Assembly: GCF_900095885.1 (NCBI RefSeq)
Contig: NZ_LT615367.1
Coordinates: 3,596,001 to 3,660,000, forward strand
From: Dickeya aquatica
GTDB lineage: Bacteria; Pseudomonadota; Gammaproteobacteria; Enterobacterales; Enterobacteriaceae
Reading direction: 5' to 3'
DNA length: 64,000 nt
In this document: positions 1 to 7,928 of the stretch, one piece after another
Layout: the number at the start of each line of letters is the position of its first letter
Position numbering within the stretch: position 1 is the stretch's first letter
The notes under the pieces: generated by a model
The model's database searches: none
What the model was told of the DNA's origin: nothing
What the model saw: the letters and a program-made list of their open reading frames with translations, nothing else
Position numbers and translations under genes: made by a program

Positions 1-181
1 TTATGTCTGGTGGTTCAAACCCCAGTTCACCTTTCCCGTCGCCATGCTCTCGTGCCTGATTCTGATGCGCCACCACGATAATATCCAGCGCCTCTGGCGC
101 GGTCAGGAAAGCAAGGTGTGGAAGAAATTACGCCGCTCATCCTCCTCACCGGATGACGCGCCCCATCAGGACAATCACTGA
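1..181 (+). CDS. plsY: Glycerol-3-phosphate acyltransferase PlsY, 3' end only
   Basis: The open frame from base 2 to the TGA at 179-181 encodes about 59 residues containing [14 protein letters not shown] followed by a basic tail. This matches the C-terminal end of enterobacterial PlsY, the inner-membrane enzyme that transfers acyl groups from acyl-phosphate to glycerol-3-phosphate at the first step of phospholipid synthesis. The start and the membrane segments lie outside the window, so only the terminal helix and cytoplasmic tail are seen. The call rests on recognising this conserved tail. Confidence 0.82.
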   Translation, partial: YVWWFKPQFTFPVAMLSCLILMRHHDNIQRLWRGQESKVWKKLRRSSSSPDDAPHQDNH

Positions 182-211
182 ATCCTGAGCCCAGCACTGC
201 GATGTTGCGTC

Positions 212-242
212 GCTTTAGCGCCGCGTCATCGGGCGCTAAAGC
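212..242 (+). terminator. Hairpin downstream of plsY
   Basis: GCTTTAGCGCC at 212-222 pairs perfectly with GGCGCTAAAGC at 232-242 across a 9-base loop, 30 bases after the plsY stop. No T-run follows, so it may stabilise the 3' end or act as a weak terminator between convergent genes. A short direct repeat (TAATACCA, C or G, TGCATT) lies just beyond it, around 277-310. Confidence 0.5.
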
Positions 243-313
243 CGGGTGACGTTCAGACCACCGCCATCACCCTTGTATTAATACCACTGCATTTTAATAC
301 CAGTGCATTATCA

Positions 314-1906
314 TCACTTTAATAGCGCCTGAGCGAAGTTTGCCGTCTGCGGGGACAGTCGGAATTGCGCCATGCTGGCCGCCAGTTCATGAGCCTGTTC
401 CTCCAGTGAGCGGGTGGCAGCGGCGGATTGTTCCACCAGTGAGGCATTTTGCTGAGCAACGGCGTCCATTTGCGAAACCGCCTGATTCACCTGCTCAATC
501 CCGTTACTCTGTTCACGGGTCGCCCCTGAGATTTCGCGCATCAGCGTCGTCACCCGCGCCACGGCCGAGGAGACATCGTTCATGGTTTCTCCCGCCACAC
601 GGGCAATTTCCGCCCCTTCATTCACCTGTGTTTGCGAGTCTTGCATCAACGCTTTGATCTCTTTAGCCGACTCGGCGCTACGCTGCGCCAGATTACGCAC
701 CTCTCCGGCGACAACGGCAAAACCACGCCCTTGCTCCCCGGCGCGAGCCGCTTCCACTGCCGCATTGAGTGCCAGAATATTGGTCTGAAAAGCAATCCCG
801 TCAATCATGGTCAGAATGTCAGCGACCCGCGCGGCCGTAGCCGAGATCATCTGCATTTTTTCCAGCATCTGATTTGATGCCTCGCTGCCTTTATCGGCAA
901 TGTCCGATACCTGTTTGGCCAGCAGATAAGCCTGATCGGCATTATCCGCATTTAATTTTACCGTCGAAGCCAGTTGCTCCATGCTGGACGCCGTTTGCTC
1001 CAGCGAGGCTGCCGACTCCTCAGTACGCTCGGCCAAATGGCTGTTGCCAGACGCCAGCTCACGAGTACCCACATCAATCTGCCCGCCGGCATCCCGCACT
1101 CGCCCGACCGCAACCGATAATGATGCTTGCATCAGCCTCATGGCCTGAATCAGACGACCAATTTCATTGTGACGTCCCTCCTCGATTTGGCCGGACAAGT
1201 CACCCTGAGCAATGATTTCAAGATGCTGCACTGCACCATCCAGCGGCCGTAATACCCACTGGCGAATCGCCCACCAGGCTAATACCGCCAGCAATATCGA
1301 GATACACAACGCACTTCCGATGCCCAATAACCGGCTGGATGCCAGCGTATCAGCCTGTTGCAACAGGTTTTCCCCGACTTGCAGCGCATAGTCACGAAAA
1401 TCGTTAATGGCGGTATCCATCGCCAGTGTCAACGCCGGCAGGGTATCTTGCATTAACGTGTAGTAATCATCGAGATCATCATTGCGTAATGCCGTTAACA
1501 GAGGCTGTACCCCCTGGCGATCGTAAGCCTCGTAGGCAACCTTAATATGTTCAGCCAGCTCTGCTCCGCGTTGCGTTACCGTGCCATAGGCCAAAAACCG
1601 CGTCATCTCGCGGCGAGAAGCCTCGGTATATTGCGCGACCTGCCCGGTGCTCTCGCGTGCCTTGTCAATCAGGCCTACCTCATGCAAGCGAACCGCCTGT
1701 GCCGCCGCTATTCTGGCCCGCAGCGTGGCGGTATAGCTCGCCGACAGCGCACTAAGTTCCTTGCCCTGAATTTTGTCTACCGACTGTAATGAGCGATTTC
1801 CCTGACTAATCGCACTTGTCCCTATTCCAGCCACCACTGCCAACAACACCAGCATCATTGCAAGCAATGCCAACAACCCTTGCTTGACCGTAATACGCTT
1901 TAGCAT
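314..1906 (-). CDS. Methyl-accepting chemotaxis protein (four-helix-bundle sensor type)
   Basis: Inner-membrane chemoreceptor of 530 residues that would signal through CheW/CheA. The ATG at 1904-1906 is chosen because AAGGGAG precedes it; an upstream in-frame start has no comparable site. TM1 is at about residues 10-30, followed by a mostly helical periplasmic domain of about 160 residues (Tar/Tsr-like four-helix bundle), TM2 at about 190-210, HAMP, and a cytoplasmic hairpin with a methylation region ([12 protein letters not shown]) and the invariant tip [20 protein letters not shown]. The C-terminus ends in AQALLK, so the NWETF tether for CheR/CheB is absent. It resembles the chemoreceptor at 34671-36251 in layout and sequence and is probably its paralogue. 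The ligand cannot be predicted. Confidence 0.93.
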   Translation of the reverse strand: MLKRITVKQGLLALLAMMLVLLAVVAGIGTSAISQGNRSLQSVDKIQGKELSALSASYTATLRARIAAAQAVRLHEVGLIDKARESTGQVAQYTEASRREMTRFLAYGTVTQRGAELAEHIKVAYEAYDRQGVQPLLTALRNDDLDDYYTLMQDTLPALTLAMDTAINDFRDYALQVGENLLQQADTLASSRLLGIGSALCISILLAVLAWWAIRQWVLRPLDGAVQHLEIIAQGDLSGQIEEGRHNEIGRLIQAMRLMQASLSVAVGRVRDAGGQIDVGTRELASGNSHLAERTEESAASLEQTASSMEQLASTVKLNADNADQAYLLAKQVSDIADKGSEASNQMLEKMQMISATAARVADILTMIDGIAFQTNILALNAAVEAARAGEQGRGFAVVAGEVRNLAQRSAESAKEIKALMQDSQTQVNEGAEIARVAGETMNDVSSAVARVTTLMREISGATREQSNGIEQVNQAVSQMDAVAQQNASLVEQSAAATRSLEEQAHELAASMAQFRLSPQTANFAQALLK

Positions 1907-2029
1907 CCGTACTCTCCCTTTGTGATACAAAATCATAAAAAATAAAAATAATTTCCTGTGCCACTCATCCGGCTAAAGCCATTCCCCCACAACCGGATTT
2001 TGCCAGATGAGACGATTCGGAATCAGAGA

Positions 2030-2057
2030 TTATCGGAATGCTGGCAGCATTTCTTTA
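2030..2057 (-). promoter_or_regulatory. Candidate flagellar sigma-28 promoter for the chemoreceptor
   Basis: Read on the minus strand, TAAAG is followed, with 16 bases between TAAA and the -10, by TCCGATAA (consensus TAAA-N15-GCCGATAA). It has one mismatch in the -10 box and a spacer one base longer than ideal. It lies about 125 bp upstream of the chemoreceptor start, and class-3 flagellar control is usual for such genes. Confidence 0.45.
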
Positions 2058-2216
2058 GCTTAATTAATTATTTACATATTACTAATTAGCAAGGTGTTCA
2101 TTTTTCACCCTTCTGCCTGCCGGGAGGCACGAGTAGCCTAAAAACTCACGACTTTCGCCATCAGTTGGCTATAATGACCGCCACTCCATTCTGGTTTGAA
2201 GAAGAAGGAAACCGAC

Positions 2217-2744
2217 ATGAGTTTGAATACCGTACCGGCGGGCAAAGACCTCCCGGAAGACATTTATGTAGTTATCGAAATCCCGGCTAATTCTGATCCC
2301 ATCAAATATGAAGTGGACAAAGAAACCGGCGCGCTGTTTGTAGACCGTTTCATGTCTACCGCGATGTTCTATCCGTGCAACTACGGCTATATCAATAACA
2401 CCTTGTCACTGGATGGTGATCCGGTTGACGTGCTGGTGCCGACGCCGTATCCGTTGCAGCCGGGTTCTGTGATCCGCTGCCGTCCGGTTGGCGTGCTGAA
2501 AATGACTGATGAGTCTGGCGAAGATGCGAAAGTGGTTGCCGTGCCGCACACCAAACTGAGCAAAGAATACGACCACATCAAAGACGTTAACGATCTGCCG
2601 GAACTGCTGCGAGCGCAGATAGGCCATTTCTTTGAGCACTACAAAGATCTGGAAAAAGGCAAGTGGGTAAAAGTGGAAGGCTGGGCGGATGCCGACGCCG
2701 CAAAAGCGGAAATTCTGGCCTCTTTCGAGCGCGCCAAAAAATAA
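2217..2744 (+). CDS. ppa: Inorganic pyrophosphatase
   Basis: Soluble family I pyrophosphatase of 175 residues (E. coli 176) that hydrolyses PPi to two phosphates and so pulls biosynthetic reactions forward. The start at 2217 follows GAAGAAGGAAACC; the frame is open seven codons further upstream without a ribosome site. Visible signatures are CNYGYINNT and [10 protein letters not shown], whose aspartates bind Mg2+, and [15 protein letters not shown] near the C-terminus. In E. coli ppa is also close to ytfP, tamB and tamA; here a four-gene accessory operon separates them. A strong hairpin follows the gene. Confidence 0.98.
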   Translation: MSLNTVPAGKDLPEDIYVVIEIPANSDPIKYEVDKETGALFVDRFMSTAMFYPCNYGYINNTLSLDGDPVDVLVPTPYPLQPGSVIRCRPVGVLKMTDESGEDAKVVAVPHTKLSKEYDHIKDVNDLPELLRAQIGHFFEHYKDLEKGKWVKVEGWADADAAKAEILASFERAKK

Positions 2745-2797
2745 AGCCGCCACGACAGCGGACGTATCGCCTTCACTGTGACGGTGGCCGCGATACA

Positions 2798-2831
2798 AAC
2801 AACAACACCGCCACAGGCGGTGTTGTTGTTT
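2798..2831. terminator. Terminator between ppa and the accessory operon
   Basis: A 15-bp stem (AACAACAACACCGCC at 2798-2812, complement at 2816-2830) with a 3-base loop lies between the convergent ppa and SnoaL-like genes. Its T-rich distal arm favours termination of ppa, and its symmetry could also stop minus-strand transcripts. Confidence 0.75.
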
Positions 2832-2861
2832 TCAGGGATGTTAGGCTAACCTGCCCGTGTT

Positions 2862-3284
2862 TCACTCCTCTTCAAACGCAGGTCGCCACGAACTGCCAAC
2901 ACCAAACTCCGCTTCATAAGCCGGTCGTGCCGTTACCGTGTCGTAAATGATGTGCAATTTTTCAATCAACCCGGCGCTATTCATTTCCAGCACATCGACA
3001 CACTCAAAATGCGCAGGCTCACCCGACGGCAACGTCCACTTGAATTTAAACCAGATGGTTATCAGCGGTCGGCCATCAACCTGTGAACCTTTAGTCACAC
3101 CTTTCAGGTTAATTTTCGCGCGCCCGGTGTCTTTAAATAACGCAGTATAAAAATCAACCGCTTTTCTCGGGCCATACAGCGGTGAGAACACCACGCCATC
3201 GGGCGTATAGAGATCGAGAATGGCGCGAAGATCGCTCTTCTCCAGTGATTCAAGGTAAGTTTTAGCAATTTGATCCGGTGTCAT
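2862..3284 (-). CDS. SnoaL/NTF2-like protein, last gene of the accessory operon
   Basis: A 140-residue protein with a SnoaL-type (ketosteroid-isomerase/NTF2) cone fold: an N-terminal helical segment (TPDQIAKTYLESLEKSD), a YTPDGVVFSPLYG strand-loop, and C-terminal strands ending in IEKLHIIYDT. Members of this fold are isomerases, cyclases, hydratases or binding proteins, so the reaction cannot be named. Its ATG overlaps the TAA of the PheS-like gene (TAATG) and AGGAGG lies just upstream inside that gene, so the two are translationally coupled. This implies a shared pathway. It may process a small product or bind an intermediate. Confidence 0.8.
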   Translation of the reverse strand: MTPDQIAKTYLESLEKSDLRAILDLYTPDGVVFSPLYGPRKAVDFYTALFKDTGRAKINLKGVTKGSQVDGRPLITIWFKFKWTLPSGEPAHFECVDVLEMNSAGLIEKLHIIYDTVTARPAYEAEFGVGSSWRPAFEEE

Positions 3285-4765
3285 TATTTTTCCTCCTGAA
3301 GCGTGATATCCATTGTAATTTCACAGGCTGCCAGCGGCTCGGATAGCTGCCATGCAGACAAAACATGGGGGGCCAGTTGCCCGGCGTGGCCAATAATATC
3401 GCCCGCGTCAGTGACCAGCGCAGTGACGCCTGATGTGGCCCAGGGAAGCGGCTCATCTTCCCGGCAATGCACCGTCACACCTTGTGCAGCCAGTGCTGCC
3501 TGCACCGCTGTCAGCAACTGCCCGCCGTCCCGGCCCAAGGCTGCCAGATGAAACGGCTGGCGGGGAATCGCCGAATACAGTTGTGCCAGTTGTTCGTCAG
3601 ACGGCGCAGAGCCCGTGGCGATGGCCGGTGCCGCAGACAACAGGCCCGGCAAGAACACCCGCGCACGTTCAAAAATACCGTTACTGTGAGCGGGTAAGGC
3701 CGCGCTCTGTTGCTGCCAGAGGTTCAATAGCCCCGGCAACAGCAACGGACGCAGCACCGGTGCCATGCCCGCTATCGGGTTGCGTAGCTGCCAGTAATTT
3801 GGTGCGTTGCTTTGCGATGACGCAGGTAGCAGAGGAGCCAGTTCCTGAACGGATGTAAAAGGAAAAGTAGAAACCTGCACCAGCCCCTGCGAGGCCAATG
3901 TCCACTCCGTCAGGCTATCACCGCGGCTTGCAAACGCGGTTTCCACCCCGGCATGACTCAGTGCCGCCGCGTGGCTGTGGGCATAAGTCACATCACCATT
4001 TACGATCGGTTGTAAATCCTGCAAGCCGTCTCGCAGCATCAATGTACGCTCCACACCGATACCAAATGAGAAGGCGCGAAACTCATCCGGGTTCACCCCA
4101 CAGTTGATAAGTACATTCGGGTGAACCATGCCGCAACCGCCCCATTCAATCCAGCCTTCTCCCTGACAGGTCGGGCACGTTGTTGATTGCCCGTGGCACT
4201 GGTTACACTGAATGTCGATCTCTGCCGCTGGCTGGGCATAAGCAAACTCGTAAGGCCGCAATCGCGTCACCAGATCTTGCCCAAACAACGCATGCGCCAG
4301 TTCATCCAGCAGTTGCTTGAGATTATCCATCGTCAGATGGCGGTCTACCGCCAGCCCTTCCAGTTGATTGAAAACCGGGCTATGCGTGGCATCCAGCGCA
4401 TCAGGGCGATAGGTTCGCCCGATATGAAAGCGGTATAACGGCGGTGCTTGCGTGAGCAAGGTGCGCGCCTGTACCGGTGAGGTATGAGCCCGCAGCACCA
4501 GCCCGGAGCGCGGCCCGGGCGAGTCGGGCGGCGTTAACGAATCAGGCCGTTTCGCGCCAACCTGAGCCAGATAAAAAGTATTGTCCGGGGCACGGGCAAA
4601 ATGGTCATCCGCCATATTCAGCACATCAAAATTGAACCATTCAGCTTCAATTTCTGGCCCTTCCATCGGGGTATAGCCACGCGCCTGAAAAAACCCGGCG
4701 ATGTGTTGCCTGAGCAGCGTCAGCGGATGCAATGAACCGAGCGCAGGCTGGCAACAGGATGTCAT
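3284..4765 (-). CDS. Stand-alone PheS-PheT catalytic-core fusion (aminoacyl-tRNA-synthetase-like ligase)
   Basis: A 493-residue class II synthetase paralogue. Residues 12-260 are a PheS catalytic domain: GPEIEAEWFNFDVLN (36-50), HTSPVQART (94-102), motif 2 IGRTYRPD (115-122), FNQLEG (132-137), GCGMVHPNVL (210-219) and motif 3 FGIGVER (234-240). ATP- and amino-acid-binding residues look intact. A Cys4 knuckle (C187, C190, C197, C200) is inserted before GCGMVHPN, as I recall from Bacillus-type PheS but not E. coli PheS. Residues ~275-490 resemble the PheT core. The PheS coiled coil and the PheT editing, B5 and anticodon-binding domains are missing, so ordinary tRNA charging is unlikely. I infer activation of an amino acid for a small-molecule product. 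The start overlaps the preceding stop (ATGA). Confidence 0.87.
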   Translation of the reverse strand: MTSCCQPALGSLHPLTLLRQHIAGFFQARGYTPMEGPEIEAEWFNFDVLNMADDHFARAPDNTFYLAQVGAKRPDSLTPPDSPGPRSGLVLRAHTSPVQARTLLTQAPPLYRFHIGRTYRPDALDATHSPVFNQLEGLAVDRHLTMDNLKQLLDELAHALFGQDLVTRLRPYEFAYAQPAAEIDIQCNQCHGQSTTCPTCQGEGWIEWGGCGMVHPNVLINCGVNPDEFRAFSFGIGVERTLMLRDGLQDLQPIVNGDVTYAHSHAAALSHAGVETAFASRGDSLTEWTLASQGLVQVSTFPFTSVQELAPLLPASSQSNAPNYWQLRNPIAGMAPVLRPLLLPGLLNLWQQQSAALPAHSNGIFERARVFLPGLLSAAPAIATGSAPSDEQLAQLYSAIPRQPFHLAALGRDGGQLLTAVQAALAAQGVTVHCREDEPLPWATSGVTALVTDAGDIIGHAGQLAPHVLSAWQLSEPLAACEITMDITLQEEK

Positions 4766-5823
4766 GATGAAGCACCTTGTAATGTCCAGGCGGCAATACG
4801 CTCATGTACCAGATCCATCATGTCCCATGCCTGACGGCACAGTGGCAGCAGAGACTGTATTTTTTCAGCCGGCAGGCTATGCAAATACCCCTGGCCGATG
4901 GCACGGTGGTCATCATCGGCCTCCGCGTGAACATCAAAATAGTCACCTTCGACTTCTGGCTTGTGGAAGATCTCTGAGGTTGCCAGGCCAAACACATGAC
5001 CGCTCGACTCCACCACCAGATGCACAATCACCAGTTTTCCGGCTTCATCTTGCTGGTACATCTGAGAAACAAACCAGTTGCCTGCCGCTTCCAGAATCGG
5101 ATCGTACACCGTCTCGTTAATCTGATAACGTACCCGCAATAACTCATCATGCCCCACTTCTTCCATGAAATGACGCTGATACTCCTCCTGCAATGCCGGC
5201 GTCACACACAGCGCCTGACGCGCTAACACCATTTTCTGGAAATAGCATGACCATACATATAAGGCAGAAACAAAACGCTGGCGTAATTTCGCATCTTTTT
5301 GCAACCGACCGGAAGAGAATAATTTAAACAGTGCATTTTGCTGGTGACGCCCTAACAGGGTTTCATTCACCTGATGCAGGCTATTTAATGCATCACTGAA
5401 GGTGACTCTTGCCTGAGTTTCATCTTCATATAATCCTTTACCTTCAAACTGAATGGACAAGCCATGAAAGGTTTCACCTTCTCGTGTGGTAAAACCGTGA
5501 TTTTGAAATGGCTCGACACAGACAATATCTCCTTCATATAACTGACGCGGGCTGTCACCGGTTAATTGTACTGAACCACTCGTAACAATAATCATCGACT
5601 TTGTCGGATGCTGGTGCACATCCAGTGTTTCACCCTCTCTTAAACGCACCCAGGCAAATGACAGCCGACCATTCTCTGGAATAAAACGCGCCAGGTTTTC
5701 ATCCCGACGAAAATCTCGATGCTGCCCCAGCAAATGGGTTTCACCATTCACTTCGACATGGGTAATCGCACGAATTTGTTCACGCGCAATCACATTCACA
5801 ACCGCTTGCTGTTCCTTATTCAT
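4762..5823 (-). CDS. Cupin fused to a haem-oxygenase-like di-iron oxidase (HDO)
   Basis: A 353-residue two-domain metalloenzyme. The ATG at 5821-5823 is chosen because AAGGAG lies 9 bases upstream; 41 in-frame codons further up look like leader. Residues ~50-130 are a cupin with H70, H72 and H109 as likely ligands; the usual cupin Glu position is Ser/Met. Residues ~150-345 form an HDO/TenA-like helical bundle with E222-x2-H225, E272 and H299-x3-D303-x2-H306, fitting the HDO ligand pattern. HDOs such as SznF, UndA and BesC use O2 for N-oxygenation or C-C cleavage. SznF also combines HDO and cupin but in the opposite order. Coupling to the PheS-like gene suggests oxidation of an amino-acid-derived substrate. 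The exact reaction is unknown. Confidence 0.83.
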   Translation of the reverse strand: MNKEQQAVVNVIAREQIRAITHVEVNGETHLLGQHRDFRRDENLARFIPENGRLSFAWVRLREGETLDVHQHPTKSMIIVTSGSVQLTGDSPRQLYEGDIVCVEPFQNHGFTTREGETFHGLSIQFEGKGLYEDETQARVTFSDALNSLHQVNETLLGRHQQNALFKLFSSGRLQKDAKLRQRFVSALYVWSCYFQKMVLARQALCVTPALQEEYQRHFMEEVGHDELLRVRYQINETVYDPILEAAGNWFVSQMYQQDEAGKLVIVHLVVESSGHVFGLATSEIFHKPEVEGDYFDVHAEADDDHRAIGQGYLHSLPAEKIQSLLPLCRQAWDMMDLVHERIAAWTLQGASS

Positions 5824-6004
5824 TTCCAACGACTCCTTGTAATTCACATCTATTATATTTAACGCTATTGACGAGGCCGACCAGGCCCATAAAAACCATT
5901 CGCATAACTTTATAAGAAAACCTAAAAGCTTTCCGAAGATGCTCAAACATTATTTTGAATCGACACACTCACTATAATAATTTCATCTCCGTATTTTTAA
6001 CACC

Positions 6005-7042
6005 CTATTTATTACGCAACACGCCGATGAGATCATCCATCACATTAGCGGCTGCCAGTGAAATACGAATATATCCCACAAGCCCCATTGGATTTGGCAA
6101 AACATCAAATCCGGCATTGAGTAAACGGGTGGCAAAAGACTCAGGGGCTTTGATCGTGATAAACCCGGCATTGGAAAACACTTTTTCTATTTCGGGAATA
6201 TGTCGCAGCAGTTGCGCTACGCGTTCACGCTCCTGAATGAAGAGCGAAATCTGTTGCTTTAATTGTGTGGTATTTGACAGCGCCGCTTGCGCCTGCTCGA
6301 TAACCGGCTGTGGCAGCGCAAACGGGAGCCTCACCTTCATCATCGCGCGAATAAGCTCCGGCTGGGCCAGCACGGCACCTAGACGCAAGCCCGCAAGCGC
6401 CATACCTTTCGACAAAGAACGCACGACGATTAATTGTGGATAATCATGAATAAGATGACGAAATGAGCGCCGGGAGGCATATTCAACATAGGCTTCATCC
6501 ACCACGACCAGCCCGGAGAAATTTTCCAGAATATCCATCACCTCATCAACCTTCAGGCTACTGCCAATCGGGTTATTCGGGTCGCAGAGGAATAGGCCTT
6601 TTGCCTGGCTTGCCTTTATTTTTTCGACATTCAGGTGGTTAAAATTACTGCCTAAAAGAGGGATCGGCTCCAGTCGAACAGAATAAACCGTAGCGAGCTC
6701 ATCAAATAAGCGAAAATTAGGTGGCGTGACAATAACACTGTCTTTAGCCGGTTCAAAGAAGGCGCGAAAAATTAAATCCAGCCCATCTGAAGCTCCGCGT
6801 GTCATGAGCACCATATCCTGATGCCACTCCCGGCTATCATCATGGCCCTCTATCTCATTCAGGGCGTTAAGATAACACCCCGCAAGCGATGGATAGACAT
6901 TCGGAGGGTAACGATTTTGCTGGCCGCCAAAGGGATTTTCGTTATCGCGGAGGTTAATCATCCCTCGTTCCTCCGAGCGGGAGGAAAAACTGAAGGCGGG
7001 CGTCATATTATTGACTACATCCCTGATTAATAATTTTTTCAT
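6005..7042 (-). CDS. HisC-like PLP-dependent aminotransferase, first gene of the accessory operon
   Basis: A 345-residue fold-type I aminotransferase of the histidinol-phosphate aminotransferase-like group. The ATG at 7040-7042 is chosen over one two codons earlier because AAGGA is then correctly spaced. Visible motifs are TRGASDGLDLIFRAF (cofactor phosphate site), DPNNPIG, VVVDEAY (Asp to the PLP ring), SLSKG with the Schiff-base lysine at about K212, GLRLG, and RISLA with the carboxylate-binding arginine. This is probably not the histidine-pathway enzyme, as no his genes are near. It would make or use an amino/keto acid for the coupled synthetase-like and oxidase genes 181 bp downstream. 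Its bases are visibly more AT-rich than those of neighbouring core genes, hinting at transfer. Confidence 0.85.
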   Translation of the reverse strand: MKKLLIRDVVNNMTPAFSFSSRSEERGMINLRDNENPFGGQQNRYPPNVYPSLAGCYLNALNEIEGHDDSREWHQDMVLMTRGASDGLDLIFRAFFEPAKDSVIVTPPNFRLFDELATVYSVRLEPIPLLGSNFNHLNVEKIKASQAKGLFLCDPNNPIGSSLKVDEVMDILENFSGLVVVDEAYVEYASRRSFRHLIHDYPQLIVVRSLSKGMALAGLRLGAVLAQPELIRAMMKVRLPFALPQPVIEQAQAALSNTTQLKQQISLFIQERERVAQLLRHIPEIEKVFSNAGFITIKAPESFATRLLNAGFDVLPNPMGLVGYIRISLAAANVMDDLIGVLRNK

Positions 7043-7504
7043 TTTCATCCTTGTGCAAACAGAGCATAAAATGGCCTATCATGCTTTCTTTTTACACTTA
7101 TTGCATTTTAATATTAAACTTATTTCCTGCTACCATAAGTAGTGGCAGCCAACAAGGAAAAGTATTTAATATGAAAAGCAGAAAAGCATAAATCCAGGTA
7201 ACAGGCCTGCATTCTTCCCTGACCATAAATGGTGTTATCAAAAAACTGGCAGACAAACCCAAGCCAGAATGAAAAAATAAAAAGACACAGCATGACTGTT
7301 AATAATTTTCATTATTGAATCAAAATTACCACACTGTCAAGTATCATAAAAAACAAAACACACATAAAAATTAACAACAAAAAATTTCTTCAAGAACAAA
7401 AGATAGAATTAAAAAATATCAACAACATTTCTTTACACGAAAAAGAATAATAAAGAAATAAACCTATGGAAATAGGCAATAGTAAAACAGCCAGTGACTA
7501 TTTA
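7043..7504. other. AT-rich leader region upstream of the accessory operon
   Basis: About 460 bp with no credible gene. It is strikingly AT-rich, with long A-tracts around 7320-7450, unlike the GC-rich flanks. It should contain the promoter of the aminotransferase-HDO-PheS-like-SnoaL operon; a TTTAATATTAAA dyad lies about 70 bp upstream of the aminotransferase start. Such AT-rich DNA is a typical H-NS target and a common mark of acquired genes. Binding by H-NS is inference. Confidence 0.55.
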
Positions 7505-7547
7505 GTTAAAAAATTAATCCCGGTTACTGCTATCAGCAACCGGGATT
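7505..7547 (-). terminator. Terminator of the tamA-tamB-ytfP operon
   Basis: Read on the minus strand, AATCCCGGTT pairs with AACCGGGATT (7516-7525 with 7538-7547) around an imperfectly paired loop, followed by TAATTTTTT. It is a convincing intrinsic terminator 26 bp after the ytfP stop and marks the boundary between core genes and the accessory operon. Confidence 0.85.
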
Positions 7548-7572
7548 ATTTAGGGTGTGGCGTAATGTGAGG

Positions 7573-7926
7573 CTATGGCTCTTCGTGACGCTTTAACCAG
7601 TCTCCGCTGGTAATGCGACGCAGGCCAGTGACCGGGCGTTGGTACAGGTAAATCCAGGCACTGCCATAAGGTGTTGCAATCAGCTCACGCTTATAAGCCC
7701 CTACACTGCCTTCTCGCTTCAATTCATCCAATTCCGCCAGAATCGATGAACTGATCCGATAGATCTCGCAGTGAATCTCTCCTTCGCCTGCTACTGCCGC
7801 AGGGTAGTGGCCCAAATCATACAGCTCATAGCCTTCAAGCTGATGGTCCCCTAACCACTGGGCATTGGTCATCCAATGACTGTTTCCCTGTTTGCGCCGT
7901 AAACTGCCGTAGACAATAACTCGCAT
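7573..7926 (-). CDS. ytfP: YtfP, gamma-glutamylcyclotransferase-fold protein
   Basis: A 117-residue cytoplasmic protein of the gamma-glutamylcyclotransferase/BtrG-like superfamily. It has the characteristic N-terminal MRVIVYGSLRRKQGN (YGSL substrate loop), a LGHYPAAVAGEG strand and the conserved acidic ELDELKREG. The family cyclises gamma-glutamyl amines to 5-oxoproline, but the physiological substrate of YtfP is not established. It starts two bases after the tamB stop and is the last gene of the tamA-tamB-ytfP operon, the same order as in E. coli. Confidence 0.93.
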   Translation of the reverse strand: MRVIVYGSLRRKQGNSHWMTNAQWLGDHQLEGYELYDLGHYPAAVAGEGEIHCEIYRISSSILAELDELKREGSVGAYKRELIATPYGSAWIYLYQRPVTGLRRITSGDWLKRHEEP

Positions 7927-7928
7927 GG

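Noticed and set aside
5824-5946. 41-codon N-terminal extension of the cupin-HDO gene with a hydrophobic stretch
   Set aside because: AAGGAG lies 9 bases before the internal ATG at 5823, the extension is AT-rich with no family similarity, and a membrane anchor would not fit a soluble cupin-HDO enzyme.
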